The notes beneath the pieces were generated by a model. That model worked only from the letters and a program-made list of their open reading frames with translations, searched no databases and had not been told where the DNA came from. A program made the position numbers and the translations under genes. Below are positions 8,074 through 16,582 of a DNA stretch of 64,000 bases, one piece after another. The stretch's first letter is position 1. The number at the start of each line of letters is the position of its first letter. Where the stretch lies: contig JANWYG010000010.1 of assembly GCA_025057015.1 (NCBI GenBank), positions 404,506 through 468,505 on the forward strand, written 5' to 3'. The stretch comes from Blastocatellia bacterium (GTDB lineage Bacteria > Acidobacteriota > Blastocatellia > Chloracidobacteriales > JADJPF01).

Positions 8074-10883
8074 TTTGACCTCCTTTTCAATAGGGCTGCC
8101 AGCAGTCGGCAGACAGCGTAAACTAGGCGGAACTTTTTTATTTTCCAACCGGGTATTTGCTGCAGTCCGGCAAATCTGCTGAGGCGTGACCGCATCAGTT
8201 CTTGTTCTTCTTCGGTGTAGTAGCTATAGCCTGAAGCGCTTTGTCGGCATCTTTCTTGGAGTATGGTCTCGAACTTGGTTATCAGATCGGCTGTCTTTCT
8301 TGGATCTTGAACTAAAAGGATAGCTTCTATGTGCCTGAGGCGCTTTGGCGAAGTTTCCACAGCTAGCAGGTCTTCTAGTACGTATGCCGGATTCGGATGC
8401 CAGTCAGTGATTTCTAGAGACACCTGCAAGTACTGTAATAGCTTCAGCGACAGCCTCAAAAGTTTGAGCTTGACAGTGCCCTGGTCGATGAATTCGCTTA
8501 GAAATGAGATCCTTTGTTCAAAAGCCTTCCTTTTTGTTTGCCCCATGCGGGGAGCATTGAGTTCAACCCAAAGTTTGAATTCTCCTATTAGCTCTCTGAT
8601 TTTCTCGATGCTACGAGTTTCAAGCAGTATAAATAACAGCTGTTCTAGTCTGAAGATAGTAGTTTCTGGATTTTTCCATTCCTGTATTATCCGGTGATCA
8701 GAAATATCCCAACTTTCTATCTGATCTAGTACTATGCCATAGGAGGATATGGCGATTGGATCGGATTGTTCTAATTCAGAAATCGACGTAGATAAAGACC
8801 GCTTCCACAGTTCTTTTTCTTCTTCGTTGAGGATGTAGAGTAAGTTTATGCGCTGCAGCAGGTTTTTTAGCAAAGTGATCAATGCATTGATTTCGGTCGA
8901 GCTTTGGACTTTCTGGGTCAGATCGCTTACTGCTCGGAGAGCCTGAAGTAACGCTGCTTTATCTTTAGTGTCAGCACAAATAGCGCTCGATAAAGCTTCC
9001 AAAGTGTAGTCAGATAGCTGTAGGTCGCTTTCCAGTAGAAAGGCACGTGTTTGAGCCATTTCTAGCGATAATGTAGCAGTAGTTGGTTTTGACTTTTCTT
9101 GCTCAAGTGGATCTGGACTTCCACTTTTATAAGGGTTGAAATTTGTAAGCGAATCGTGCAGCGATCGTAGAAATTTTAGAAATTGTTCTTTAAGATTTTC
9201 TTCAGGACGTTTTATTTTAGCTTCTAGCTTGAGATCGGTTGAAAGTAGTGTTGGGGCTTGCAGTTCAAAGAATGATAAGAATTGCTCGACAGCTTTCCTG
9301 TATATTTGCTCAAAGTGATACCTCTCTATGTCGTTTAAACTACGTCCTAGAAACAGTCGGCAGTAACTTTTTGAGCATTCCGAGACCATTTCTTCCCATC
9401 TGTTATAGTCTAAGTTCGAGGTAGAGCGCCCTTGGGCATAGTCATGGTCGAAGGCATTCCTCAGATTGTTAATAAAAAACAGCAGATCGGTCATGATTAT
9501 CGATATGAGGGCGTTTTCTACGATATCTAGCGCTTCTAAGGTTCGTTGTTTCAGGGCAAAGAAGAGCAGTTCCGAGAGCGAATTTTTCTGAGTAAGTAGG
9601 TCGCTAGATTCTGAAATTGGGATATTATTGCGCAAAGCGAAGTGTTTTGTGCCTAGGTCAAGTTGTTCTTTGGCATATACTTCACCGCCTTGTGCCTTTA
9701 CTAGAGTGCGGACAGCTTCGTAGCTGTAGAACGATAACTCGCATAGATCTGCGCAGCGTTTAAAGAAAAAGATCTTGCTACGCAGGCTGCGTTGCGAAGA
9801 TTGATACTCACGGCGGAAAATATCTACAAACCGGTCGAATGACTCATGTATGTTATTGTCAAAGATTGCTTTCAGTTTAGGCAAACATAGGCTGTAGAAA
9901 AAATCTATAAAAGTTTCCTCACTAGTGTTGAGCACTTTGCGAACAGTTTCTAAAAAATCCTCTATGAAAGAGATTATTACCTCTAAAGTTTGTCCCAAGT
10001 TATGGCTTATATATTCTGTCAAGATATAGGCTATGGGGTGATCTTCTGTATGTCCACGAATGAGGATGCTTGGGATATATTGCTTTTTGGCCATAGCCTC
10101 AAGAGTGTAGAGGACAGCGGACCGAAAGAGGCTTTCGCTATCTATTTTGTTCCATTTTCTGCCTGAGATAAGAATAGCGAGCAGACCAACTTCCCCTGAG
10201 CGTTCTACTAAGGCTGGGTCATCTATGAGGAAGCCTAGGAACTGAGCGTCAGCAGCTGTATATAGTGCTGTGCCTCGATCATCTTTCAACGCCGTAGTTT
10301 TAAGGTCCATGCCTATGCGTCTTGCTGACTTTTGAGGTATCAGGGGATGGTTAAGGATGGCCTGGATAATCTGGACCGTGTATTGTTCGACGAGTTCATC
10401 GAGTTCTTGTTCTGTGAGAACGGAGTTGTCAGCGTGGAAGTCCACTATGTCTTGCAAGTTCATTTCTACGGCAAATTCTGACACTAGGACGTCTTGCGGG
10501 AAGTTTTCCACGTACTTTTTGCAGTAAGGTAGGATAAGGCCTGCAACGCGCAGCTCAAGCTCTTGAGTATGAGCAGCCGGCTCGGGGAATGTTAGTAACT
10601 GTTTGAGTATCTTCTCTACCTCACGTTTTATCTCTGCTAGGTCTATTTGCTGCTTAAGAGCACTTCTTAGCTCTACTATGTCAAGCACAGCCGTCTTTTT
10701 TTCCTCACTAATCGGCTGTGTGGTGTGCTGTTCATACGATGCTGCAACGCCAAGACTAATGCCTAGCGATGCTAGTTTTTGCTGTAGCTCGCGCTCTATT
10801 TCTTCAGGAGTTTGTGGGCGAAAATCTGGTTGTTGCTTCAACGCTGTCTTTAGTAAGGGTTGTAATATACTAAATAATAGCAT
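8070..10883 (-). CDS. Large helical protein of unknown function
   Basis: 937 residues, almost wholly predicted helical from composition (rich in Leu, Glu, Lys), with no signal peptide, no P-loop and no metal-site motif that I can see. A polar linker (about residues 590-620, PYKSGSPDPLEQEKSK) separates two helical halves. The N-terminus is hydrophobic (MLLFSILQPLLKTALK) and the C-terminus is strongly basic (LLAALLKRRSN), which might allow membrane contact. It is translationally coupled to the TPR gene behind it and divergent from the CBS protein. I do not recognise the family; a scaffold role is possible but unproven. The start ATG lacks a clear Shine-Dalgarno. Confidence 0.7.
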   Translation of the reverse strand: MLLFSILQPLLKTALKQQPDFRPQTPEEIERELQQKLASLGISLGVAASYEQHTTQPISEEKKTAVLDIVELRSALKQQIDLAEIKREVEKILKQLLTFPEPAAHTQELELRVAGLILPYCKKYVENFPQDVLVSEFAVEMNLQDIVDFHADNSVLTEQELDELVEQYTVQIIQAILNHPLIPQKSARRIGMDLKTTALKDDRGTALYTAADAQFLGFLIDDPALVERSGEVGLLAILISGRKWNKIDSESLFRSAVLYTLEAMAKKQYIPSILIRGHTEDHPIAYILTEYISHNLGQTLEVIISFIEDFLETVRKVLNTSEETFIDFFYSLCLPKLKAIFDNNIHESFDRFVDIFRREYQSSQRSLRSKIFFFKRCADLCELSFYSYEAVRTLVKAQGGEVYAKEQLDLGTKHFALRNNIPISESSDLLTQKNSLSELLFFALKQRTLEALDIVENALISIIMTDLLFFINNLRNAFDHDYAQGRSTSNLDYNRWEEMVSECSKSYCRLFLGRSLNDIERYHFEQIYRKAVEQFLSFFELQAPTLLSTDLKLEAKIKRPEENLKEQFLKFLRSLHDSLTNFNPYKSGSPDPLEQEKSKPTTATLSLEMAQTRAFLLESDLQLSDYTLEALSSAICADTKDKAALLQALRAVSDLTQKVQSSTEINALITLLKNLLQRINLLYILNEEEKELWKRSLSTSISELEQSDPIAISSYGIVLDQIESWDISDHRIIQEWKNPETTIFRLEQLLFILLETRSIEKIRELIGEFKLWVELNAPRMGQTKRKAFEQRISFLSEFIDQGTVKLKLLRLSLKLLQYLQVSLEITDWHPNPAYVLEDLLAVETSPKRLRHIEAILLVQDPRKTADLITKFETILQERCRQSASGYSYYTEEEQELMRSRLSRFAGLQQIPGWKIKKFRLVYAVCRLLAALLKRRSN

Positions 10884-10951
10884 AGAGGCATATCGAGAAA
10901 AGTAGCAGCCCTCGGGTGTGCTGCCATAGAATGCCGACCTTGGGAGGCAGA

Positions 10952-11362
10952 ATGAAGACTCTGAGGCAAATAATCTCTGGCAGGCAACTGATTACCGTGC
11001 ATTTAAGTACGAGCATCTTGGATGCGGTACGTGTTATGGCACGCCACCGAATAGGGGCCGTTCCGGTGGTAGATGATTCGGGACAGGTGGTGGGAATATT
11101 TACCGAGCGCGACCTCATGGTACGTGTCGTTGCTGTCGAGATGGACTTGAAGACTCCTATCTCAGAAGTGATGACGGCTAAGCTTATAAAAGCGTCCATA
11201 GATGACAGCCCGGCTCAGTGTTTAAGGAAGATGAAAGAAAAGCGCATCAGGCACTTACTCGTGGTTGAAAAACGCAAAATAGTCGGTATAGTGTCCCAGC
11301 GCGATCTAATAGAGAGCGAGTTAAAGGAAAAGACGCGAGATCTTCAAGCTATAGATGCATAG
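10952..11362 (+). CDS. Two-CBS-domain protein
   Basis: Tandem CBS domains fill the 136 residues: the first holds HRIGAVPVVDDSGQVVGIFTE and RDL, the second KRIRHLLVVEKRKIVGIVSQ and RDL. Such stand-alone pairs bind adenine nucleotides and act as energy or ligand sensors in the cytosol. The open frame starts at a GTG at 10916, but ATG at 10952 has GGGAGG 4 nt upstream and gives the normal N-terminus. It ends 8 nt inside the next gene, so the two are co-transcribed. The partner protein it regulates is not evident. Confidence 0.88.
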   Translation: MKTLRQIISGRQLITVHLSTSILDAVRVMARHRIGAVPVVDDSGQVVGIFTERDLMVRVVAVEMDLKTPISEVMTAKLIKASIDDSPAQCLRKMKEKRIRHLLVVEKRKIVGIVSQRDLIESELKEKTRDLQAIDA

Positions 11363-11804
11363 TATGAAATTAATAGTTTTGCTTCTGTTTTTGAGTTTCT
11401 TTCAAAAACCGCCGAGGACACTGTTTGAATCCAGCGTTGTTCATCCTGAAGGATTCTTAGGCATAAGATTGGGAAATAGCTTTAGGTATGCAGAGGATGT
11501 GCTTGGTGAGCCGGACGTGGTCCGAAATGACAGCCTATACTGGCAGTTTTCTTCGGCGGACTATGAGCCTTTCGAGTCGATCACTGTTTTAGGTAGTAAG
11601 GGTAAGATAACTGGCTTTGTGGCTAATATAAAGGCTTCACGGATAAAGTTCTCTGAACTGGAGCTCTCGCCACAACAAAATCGTTTTGGAGTTTTTTATG
11701 CCACTCGGTCCTACTTGACTCAACTAGGAACTGTAAAAATGATGGTGACTGGTCCTGATGATACTTATATAGCTCGTATCGTTATCAGTTGCGACCTGCG
11801 TTGA
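11355..11804 (+). CDS. Small exported protein of unknown function
   Basis: It opens with a hydrophobic segment, MKLIVLLLFLSFF, typical of a signal peptide, then about 125 mostly polar residues with alternating beta-strand pattern (GFLGIRLGNSFRYAEDVLGE; SSADYEPFESITVLGSKGKI). The motif GxxLGxSxxxVxxxLGEPD recalls small envelope proteins that hold a repeated beta-lactamase-inhibitor-like fold (SmpA/OmlA-like), but that is only a resemblance. The start may be ATG 11355 (overlapping the CBS gene by 8 nt) or ATG 11364; neither has a strong Shine-Dalgarno. Confidence 0.65.
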   Translation: MHSMKLIVLLLFLSFFQKPPRTLFESSVVHPEGFLGIRLGNSFRYAEDVLGEPDVVRNDSLYWQFSSADYEPFESITVLGSKGKITGFVANIKASRIKFSELELSPQQNRFGVFYATRSYLTQLGTVKMMVTGPDDTYIARIVISCDLR

Positions 11805-11884
11805 TTTCAGTAGCAGTCACTTGTTCAGTTGGTTAGCAAATTGATATCATCCCTTTTGCGGCATTTGAATCTGATGGAGCTACT

Positions 11885-13567
11885 ATGGGCAAGCAGAGGG
11901 AAAGTCTAGAATTGGATGTGTTATTTGTAGGAGCAGGTCCGGCATGTCTTGCCGGAGCTATACACCTGAAGCGACTCATAAACAAACACAACGAGTCTGC
12001 TACCGACCGTAAGTTGGAGGACCTAACGATCGGGATTATTGAAAAAGGTAGGGAAGTCGGAGCACATATTCTTTCGGGAGCCGTGATGGATCCTAGGGCG
12101 CTCAAGGAACTATTTCCAGATTTTCTTAAAGACGGTGCGCCTGTAGAGGCTGAAGTTACCTATGACAAGCTACTTTACTTGACCGAAGAAGCTAAGCTAG
12201 TACTACCGTTTACGCCACCGCCGCTTGTAAATCACGGTAATTACGTGGTTTCTTTGAGCAAGATGACCAGATGGTTAGCTACTAAAGCTGAAGAGCTGGG
12301 AGTAGACATCTTTCCTGAATTTCCTGCTGCCGAGCCTCTCTATGAAGGTAACCGTGTTGTAGGTGTAAGGACAAGTGATAGAGGGATCGGCAAAGATGGT
12401 AAGCCAAAAGGAAACTACGAGCCCGGTGTGGACATATTTGCTAAGGTTACTGTCGTAGGTGAAGGATGCCATGGCTCACTTACTAAGAAATTGCGCCGGC
12501 AGCTCAAGCTCGACGAGGGACGCAATCCTCAGGTTTATGCTATTGGTGTCAAGGAGATATGGGAACTGCCTAAGGGCCGCGTCAAACCTGGACACGTATT
12601 TCATACTGTTGGGTATCCGCTCGATAGCAACACCTACGGTGGTGGCTGGATATACCATATGAAAGACGATTTGCTTGATATAGGCCTAGTGGTTGGGCTT
12701 GATTACAAAGATCCGTTGCTAGATCCACACCATGAACTGCAACGGTTGAAACTTCATCCATACTTACAAGAGCTGTTAAATGGCGGTAAGCTTGTAGCCT
12801 ACGGGGCGAAGACTATTCCTGAAGGCGGGCTATACTCTATGCCAAAGCTCTATGCTGATGGGCTGCTGCTTGTTGGTGACTCGGCAGGCTTTCTTAATTC
12901 TATGCGACTTAAGGGTATACATCTGGCGATGAAGTCTGGAATGATGGCTGCAGAAGCAATCTTTCAAGCACTGCTCGACAAGGACTACGGTGCTGCTAAG
13001 CTTAAACTCTACGACGATCTCTTCCGCAGCAGTTGGGCATATCAAGAGCTCTATAGCGCGCGCAATTTCCATCAGGCTTTTCATCAAGGCATGTTGGCAG
13101 CGATGATCAACGCAGGTCTACAGTTTGTCACCGGCGGTAAGTACTGGGGCCTGATAGAGCGAGCGTCCAACGGCGCAGGACACGAGCGGATGCAGCGACT
13201 AGTAGACTACTATGGGACAAGATATGCTGTTCCAAATCGGATCGATTTTGACGGCAAGCTCACTTTTGATAAGCTAACAGATGTCTACTACTCTTCAACT
13301 AACCATGACGAAGATCAGCCCTCTCACCTTAAAATCCTCGAGCCAAACATCTGTATAGACCGTTGCACCAAGGAATACGGTAATCCGTGCCAATATTTTT
13401 GTCCTGCTAAAGTCTACGAGATACAGGAAGAGCACGGTAAACCTAAGCTACATATCAATTTTTCAAACTGTGTTCACTGTAAAACCTGCGACATAATGGA
13501 TCCGTATCAGATAATCGAATGGGTTACGCCAGAAGGCGGAGGAGGTCCAGGTTATGTAATAATGTAA
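11885..13567 (+). CDS. Electron transfer flavoprotein-ubiquinone oxidoreductase
   Basis: 560 residues in the order of ETF-QO: an FAD Rossmann motif (VLFVGAGPACLAGAIHLKRL), an internal GDSAGFLN FAD-contact segment, and a C-terminal [4Fe-4S] ferredoxin part (CVHCKTCDIMDP, preceded by CQYFCPAKVY). It takes electrons from reduced ETF, fed by fatty-acid and amino-acid dehydrogenases, and passes them to quinone at the inner membrane. The start ATG has GGAG 5 nt upstream. No etfA or etfB is adjacent. It indicates aerobic or at least quinone-linked respiration of fatty acids. Confidence 0.95.
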   Translation: MGKQRESLELDVLFVGAGPACLAGAIHLKRLINKHNESATDRKLEDLTIGIIEKGREVGAHILSGAVMDPRALKELFPDFLKDGAPVEAEVTYDKLLYLTEEAKLVLPFTPPPLVNHGNYVVSLSKMTRWLATKAEELGVDIFPEFPAAEPLYEGNRVVGVRTSDRGIGKDGKPKGNYEPGVDIFAKVTVVGEGCHGSLTKKLRRQLKLDEGRNPQVYAIGVKEIWELPKGRVKPGHVFHTVGYPLDSNTYGGGWIYHMKDDLLDIGLVVGLDYKDPLLDPHHELQRLKLHPYLQELLNGGKLVAYGAKTIPEGGLYSMPKLYADGLLLVGDSAGFLNSMRLKGIHLAMKSGMMAAEAIFQALLDKDYGAAKLKLYDDLFRSSWAYQELYSARNFHQAFHQGMLAAMINAGLQFVTGGKYWGLIERASNGAGHERMQRLVDYYGTRYAVPNRIDFDGKLTFDKLTDVYYSSTNHDEDQPSHLKILEPNICIDRCTKEYGNPCQYFCPAKVYEIQEEHGKPKLHINFSNCVHCKTCDIMDPYQIIEWVTPEGGGGPGYVIM

Positions 13568-13589
13568 AGGCCGAGCTACTCCTCGGCCT
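13568..13589 (-). terminator. Hairpin between convergent ETF-QO and greA
   Basis: AGGCCGAG (13568-13575) pairs with CTCGGCCT (13582-13589) across a 6-nt loop. On the minus strand it is followed by TTACATTATT, so it may end greA transcription. It overlaps the last codons of greA. Confidence 0.5.
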
Positions 13590-14052
13590 CGTCATGTATC
13601 GTAGTGAGTTTTAGTACTTCGAAATGACGTACTCCTTGCGGAGTCTTAACTTCCACTTCAGCACCGACTTTTTTGCCCATTAGGCTTTTTCCTATCGGCG
13701 AAGTTGTAGATATCAAACCCTTGGAAATATCTGCTTCTTCCGCAGTGACTAACTTGTAGGTCACTTCTTCATCTTTGTCTAAGTCGAGCAGTACCACAGT
13801 AGAACCGTAAGCTATGCGGTCGTGCGGTAGGCTCTCGATGTTGATCATTGATAGATCGGATAAGCGCTTGCGCAAAGCGGCAATGCGTGCTTGCAGGTAC
13901 TCCTGCCTGTCGCGAGCAGCTTTGTACTCAGCATTCTCGCGCAAATCCCCTAGAGCAGCCGCTTTTTGTAGCTCTTTGGGAAGTTCAACTTTTAGCTCTG
14001 TTTCTAGAGCTTTTAACTCTTCTTCTAGTTTCTTCTTGACGTCTGTTGGCAA
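13576..14052 (-). CDS. greA: Transcription elongation factor GreA
   Basis: The N-terminal coiled coil carries [16 protein letters not shown], the GreA signature with the acidic tip, and the C-terminal domain has [13 protein letters not shown]. It frees backtracked RNA polymerase by stimulating transcript cleavage. The open frame extends to 14067, but TTG at 14052 has GGAGG 8 nt upstream and gives exactly 158 residues, the standard GreA length. It lies 80 nt behind the efflux operon regulator in the same direction and may or may not share its transcript. Confidence 0.95.
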   Translation of the reverse strand: MPTDVKKKLEEELKALETELKVELPKELQKAAALGDLRENAEYKAARDRQEYLQARIAALRKRLSDLSMINIESLPHDRIAYGSTVVLLDLDKDEEVTYKLVTAEEADISKGLISTTSPIGKSLMGKKVGAEVEVKTPQGVRHFEVLKLTTIHDEAEE

Positions 14053-14132
14053 AACTGAGTCCTCCAAGAAAAAAGTCTAAGAATTCTATAGCATGTCTTT
14101 TACAAAAGATACACGGGTAGCGAGAGTTATTT

Positions 14133-15503
14133 TCAGGGAGGTGGATCTTGAATGAGGCCAAACTTTTGCATCCTGTAGATGAGCGTATTGCGAGTGATGT
14201 TAAGATATCTAGCTGTGCGCGTTTGGTTCCATTCATTGCGCTCTAGCGCTTGCTTTATTATCTCTTTCTCTACTTCTTCTAAGTCAATGCCTCCGTCGGG
14301 CAAGTGTAGTGGTATACTGCTTGCAGCTTGCATAGAGAACTCTTCCGGTAGATCAGATATGGAAATGGTATCAGTGTCGGCTGCCATTATTACGAGGCGT
14401 TCTATGGTATTTCGCAACTCGCGCACATTCCCTGGCCAAGGATATCGATCAAAGGCGATCAAAACATCTCGATTAAGTTTTAGCAGCGGACGGTGGTACT
14501 TTGTACATGCTTCTTGAAGAAAATGCTGTGCAAGTATCGGAATATCTTCACGTCGAGCTCGCAGTGGCGGAAGTTTAAGTTGTATGACGTTTAACCTAAA
14601 GTAGAGGTCTTCACGAAACGTTCCGTCGGCAACTAGTCTGGGTAAGTCACGGTTAGTTGCTGCAATAACTCGTACGTCTATCTTCCGCGGCAAACTCTCA
14701 CCTAGCCTTAACAGTTCACCTTCTTGTAGTACCCTAAGAAGTTTGACCTGAAGTTGCTGAGGTAGCTCGGCTATCTCATCGAGGAGAATAGTTCCCATAT
14801 GAGCTTGCTCAAAAATACCTTTTCGAGCTTGTACGGCTCCAGTAAATGCTCCTTGACGATAGCCAAAAAGCTCTGCTTCGAGCAGAGATTCTGGAATAGC
14901 ACCACAGTTGACGGTTATGAAAGGCTCTCTACGCCGTGGTCCGTTTAGGTGTATAGCCCGTGCGACAAGTTCTTTGCCTGTGCCAGTTTCGCCAAGTAGT
15001 AAGACCGTAGCATCGGTAGCAGCAACACGCTCCAGCGCAGAGTACAGTTGTCGCATCTTGGCCGAGCTTCCTATCAACTTGTCGAAGCTATGCCGCTCTT
15101 GTACTATCGCCTTCAGGCGCCGGTTTTCATCTACTAGCTTCCGCAGTCGTAGAGCTCGTTCTATGCTAAGCTTTAGTTCTTCCCAATCGATGGGCTTAGT
15201 TAGGTAATCCACGGCTCCTAGTTTCATAGCTGAAACAGCATTCTTTATGTCGCCAAACGCTGTGAATATGATGACTGGTGTTTCGTCCGATATCGCAGCT
15301 ATGCGGCGAGTAAGTTCTAGCCCATCCATCTGCGGCATGCTCAGATCGGATAGCACAACATGTGGCTGTACGTCCAAAAACCTAGAGTACGCTATCTCGC
15401 CGTTTTCTGCAGTGACAGTTTCGTAGCCCATCTCGGTCAGTTTAAAAGTGGCTACTTGGCGAAATGATGCTTCGTCATCTACAAGTAGCAGTAGTGGCTT
15501 CAT
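14133..15503 (-). CDS. NtrC-family sigma-54-dependent response regulator
   Basis: Receiver domain (residues 1-120) with D9/D10 and phospho-acceptor D53 in VVLSDLSMPQMDG; AAA+ domain with Walker A GETGTGKE, the sigma-54 contact loop GAFTGA and DEIAELP; a Fis-type helix-turn-helix at the C-terminus (WNQTRTARYLNITRNTLIYR). It activates sigma-54 promoters from a distance. Its ATG overlaps the kinase TGA as ATGA, so kinase and regulator are made together. The start of this operon has a good sigma-54 promoter match and an upstream palindrome, suggesting that it controls its own efflux operon. Confidence 0.95.
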   Translation of the reverse strand: MKPLLLLVDDEASFRQVATFKLTEMGYETVTAENGEIAYSRFLDVQPHVVLSDLSMPQMDGLELTRRIAAISDETPVIIFTAFGDIKNAVSAMKLGAVDYLTKPIDWEELKLSIERALRLRKLVDENRRLKAIVQERHSFDKLIGSSAKMRQLYSALERVAATDATVLLLGETGTGKELVARAIHLNGPRRREPFITVNCGAIPESLLEAELFGYRQGAFTGAVQARKGIFEQAHMGTILLDEIAELPQQLQVKLLRVLQEGELLRLGESLPRKIDVRVIAATNRDLPRLVADGTFREDLYFRLNVIQLKLPPLRARREDIPILAQHFLQEACTKYHRPLLKLNRDVLIAFDRYPWPGNVRELRNTIERLVIMAADTDTISISDLPEEFSMQAASSIPLHLPDGGIDLEEVEKEIIKQALERNEWNQTRTARYLNITRNTLIYRMQKFGLIQDPPP

Positions 15504-16582
15504 GTTTTTCCTGTTGGCAAGGTGAGTGTTGCTAACGTTCCCTGCGCTAGAGACTCTAGCGTTAACTCGCCATCGTTTTGTTTAATCAGTTGATAAGCTA
15601 TCGATAGTCCCAATCCACAACCATCAGGTTTCGTGGTAAAAAAAGGATCAAAGACCCGTTCACGTAATTCTGAAGGAATACCGCAACCATAGTCTCGAAT
15701 TTCGATTTTTGCAAAAGTAGGGTTTGAACTGCTTTGTATCTCTACATTGCTACCTGAACTGCTGGCCTGAAAGGCGTTAAGCAATAAGTTAACCAGTACT
15801 TGTTTGATCTGCTCGGCGTCGATCGATACTAGGACTGGTTCAGGTGTAAGATATGTTTTTACTTTAATTTGACGTTTCTTGGCTTCTGTAGACAGGAAGT
15901 TAATTGTCGAAAGCACTAGTTCGTTTAGGTCTGTGAGAAGACGTTCTGGAGGGCGAGGCCGTGCGTATTTTAAAAAATCGGTCACCAATCGGTTTAGTCG
16001 TTCGGTCTCCCGTTCGATGATTTCTACAAACTCGCGCTTGTTACTCGTAGCTGGTATTTCGGGCGATAATATCTCGATTGCACCTTTGATAGCACCTAAT
16101 GGATTACGTATTTCGTGTGCTATCGCAGCAGAAAGCTCGCCTAATGATTTTAGGCGTTCGGCACGTAGTAATAGCTGCATCGTCTCACGCAGATGGAGAT
16201 TGGTTTTCTCCAATTCGGCTGAGGTACGTCTATAACTTTCCTGTAGATGCTTTTCAACATCTGCATAATATCCTACTAAGGCCGCCACGGTGACGAACAT
16301 AGAAGCTTCAGCGTAGTGGTTTAGTGCTGTGACGCGATACTGAGCCAAATGTTCGGAAACATGTATCAAGTGAACTGCTGCACTGAGCAAAGCATAGATG
16401 ATTCCGCCTTTTAGACCATAACGATAGCTGGCATAGACTATGGGTATGTAGTATAGCCGCTGAGAGATTTCATGCAGCAGGCCTAGACCTTCGCTGCTGA
16501 TGCTAGTAGCATAGTGAAGTATAGTGATAAGCGCTATAGCTAAAACCAGTGCTACAGCTTCATTTATCTGCCCGGTTTTCAT
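15500..16582 (-). CDS. Membrane sensor histidine kinase
   Basis: Five or so hydrophobic segments fill residues 5-120 with almost no periplasmic loop. They are followed by a coiled linker, the H box AAIAHEIRNPLGAIKG (phosphorylated His), the N box LLNAFQAS, G1 RDYGCGIPSE and G2 GCGLGLSIAYQL. Partner of the sigma-54 regulator that follows with an ATGA overlap. The missing periplasmic domain suggests sensing within or near the membrane rather than direct metal binding outside. Its 5' end overlaps the RND pump gene by 23 nt, which fixes it in the efflux operon. Confidence 0.93.
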   Translation of the reverse strand: MKTGQINEAVALVLAIALITILHYATSISSEGLGLLHEISQRLYYIPIVYASYRYGLKGGIIYALLSAAVHLIHVSEHLAQYRVTALNHYAEASMFVTVAALVGYYADVEKHLQESYRRTSAELEKTNLHLRETMQLLLRAERLKSLGELSAAIAHEIRNPLGAIKGAIEILSPEIPATSNKREFVEIIERETERLNRLVTDFLKYARPRPPERLLTDLNELVLSTINFLSTEAKKRQIKVKTYLTPEPVLVSIDAEQIKQVLVNLLLNAFQASSSGSNVEIQSSSNPTFAKIEIRDYGCGIPSELRERVFDPFFTTKPDGCGLGLSIAYQLIKQNDGELTLESLAQGTLATLTLPTGKT

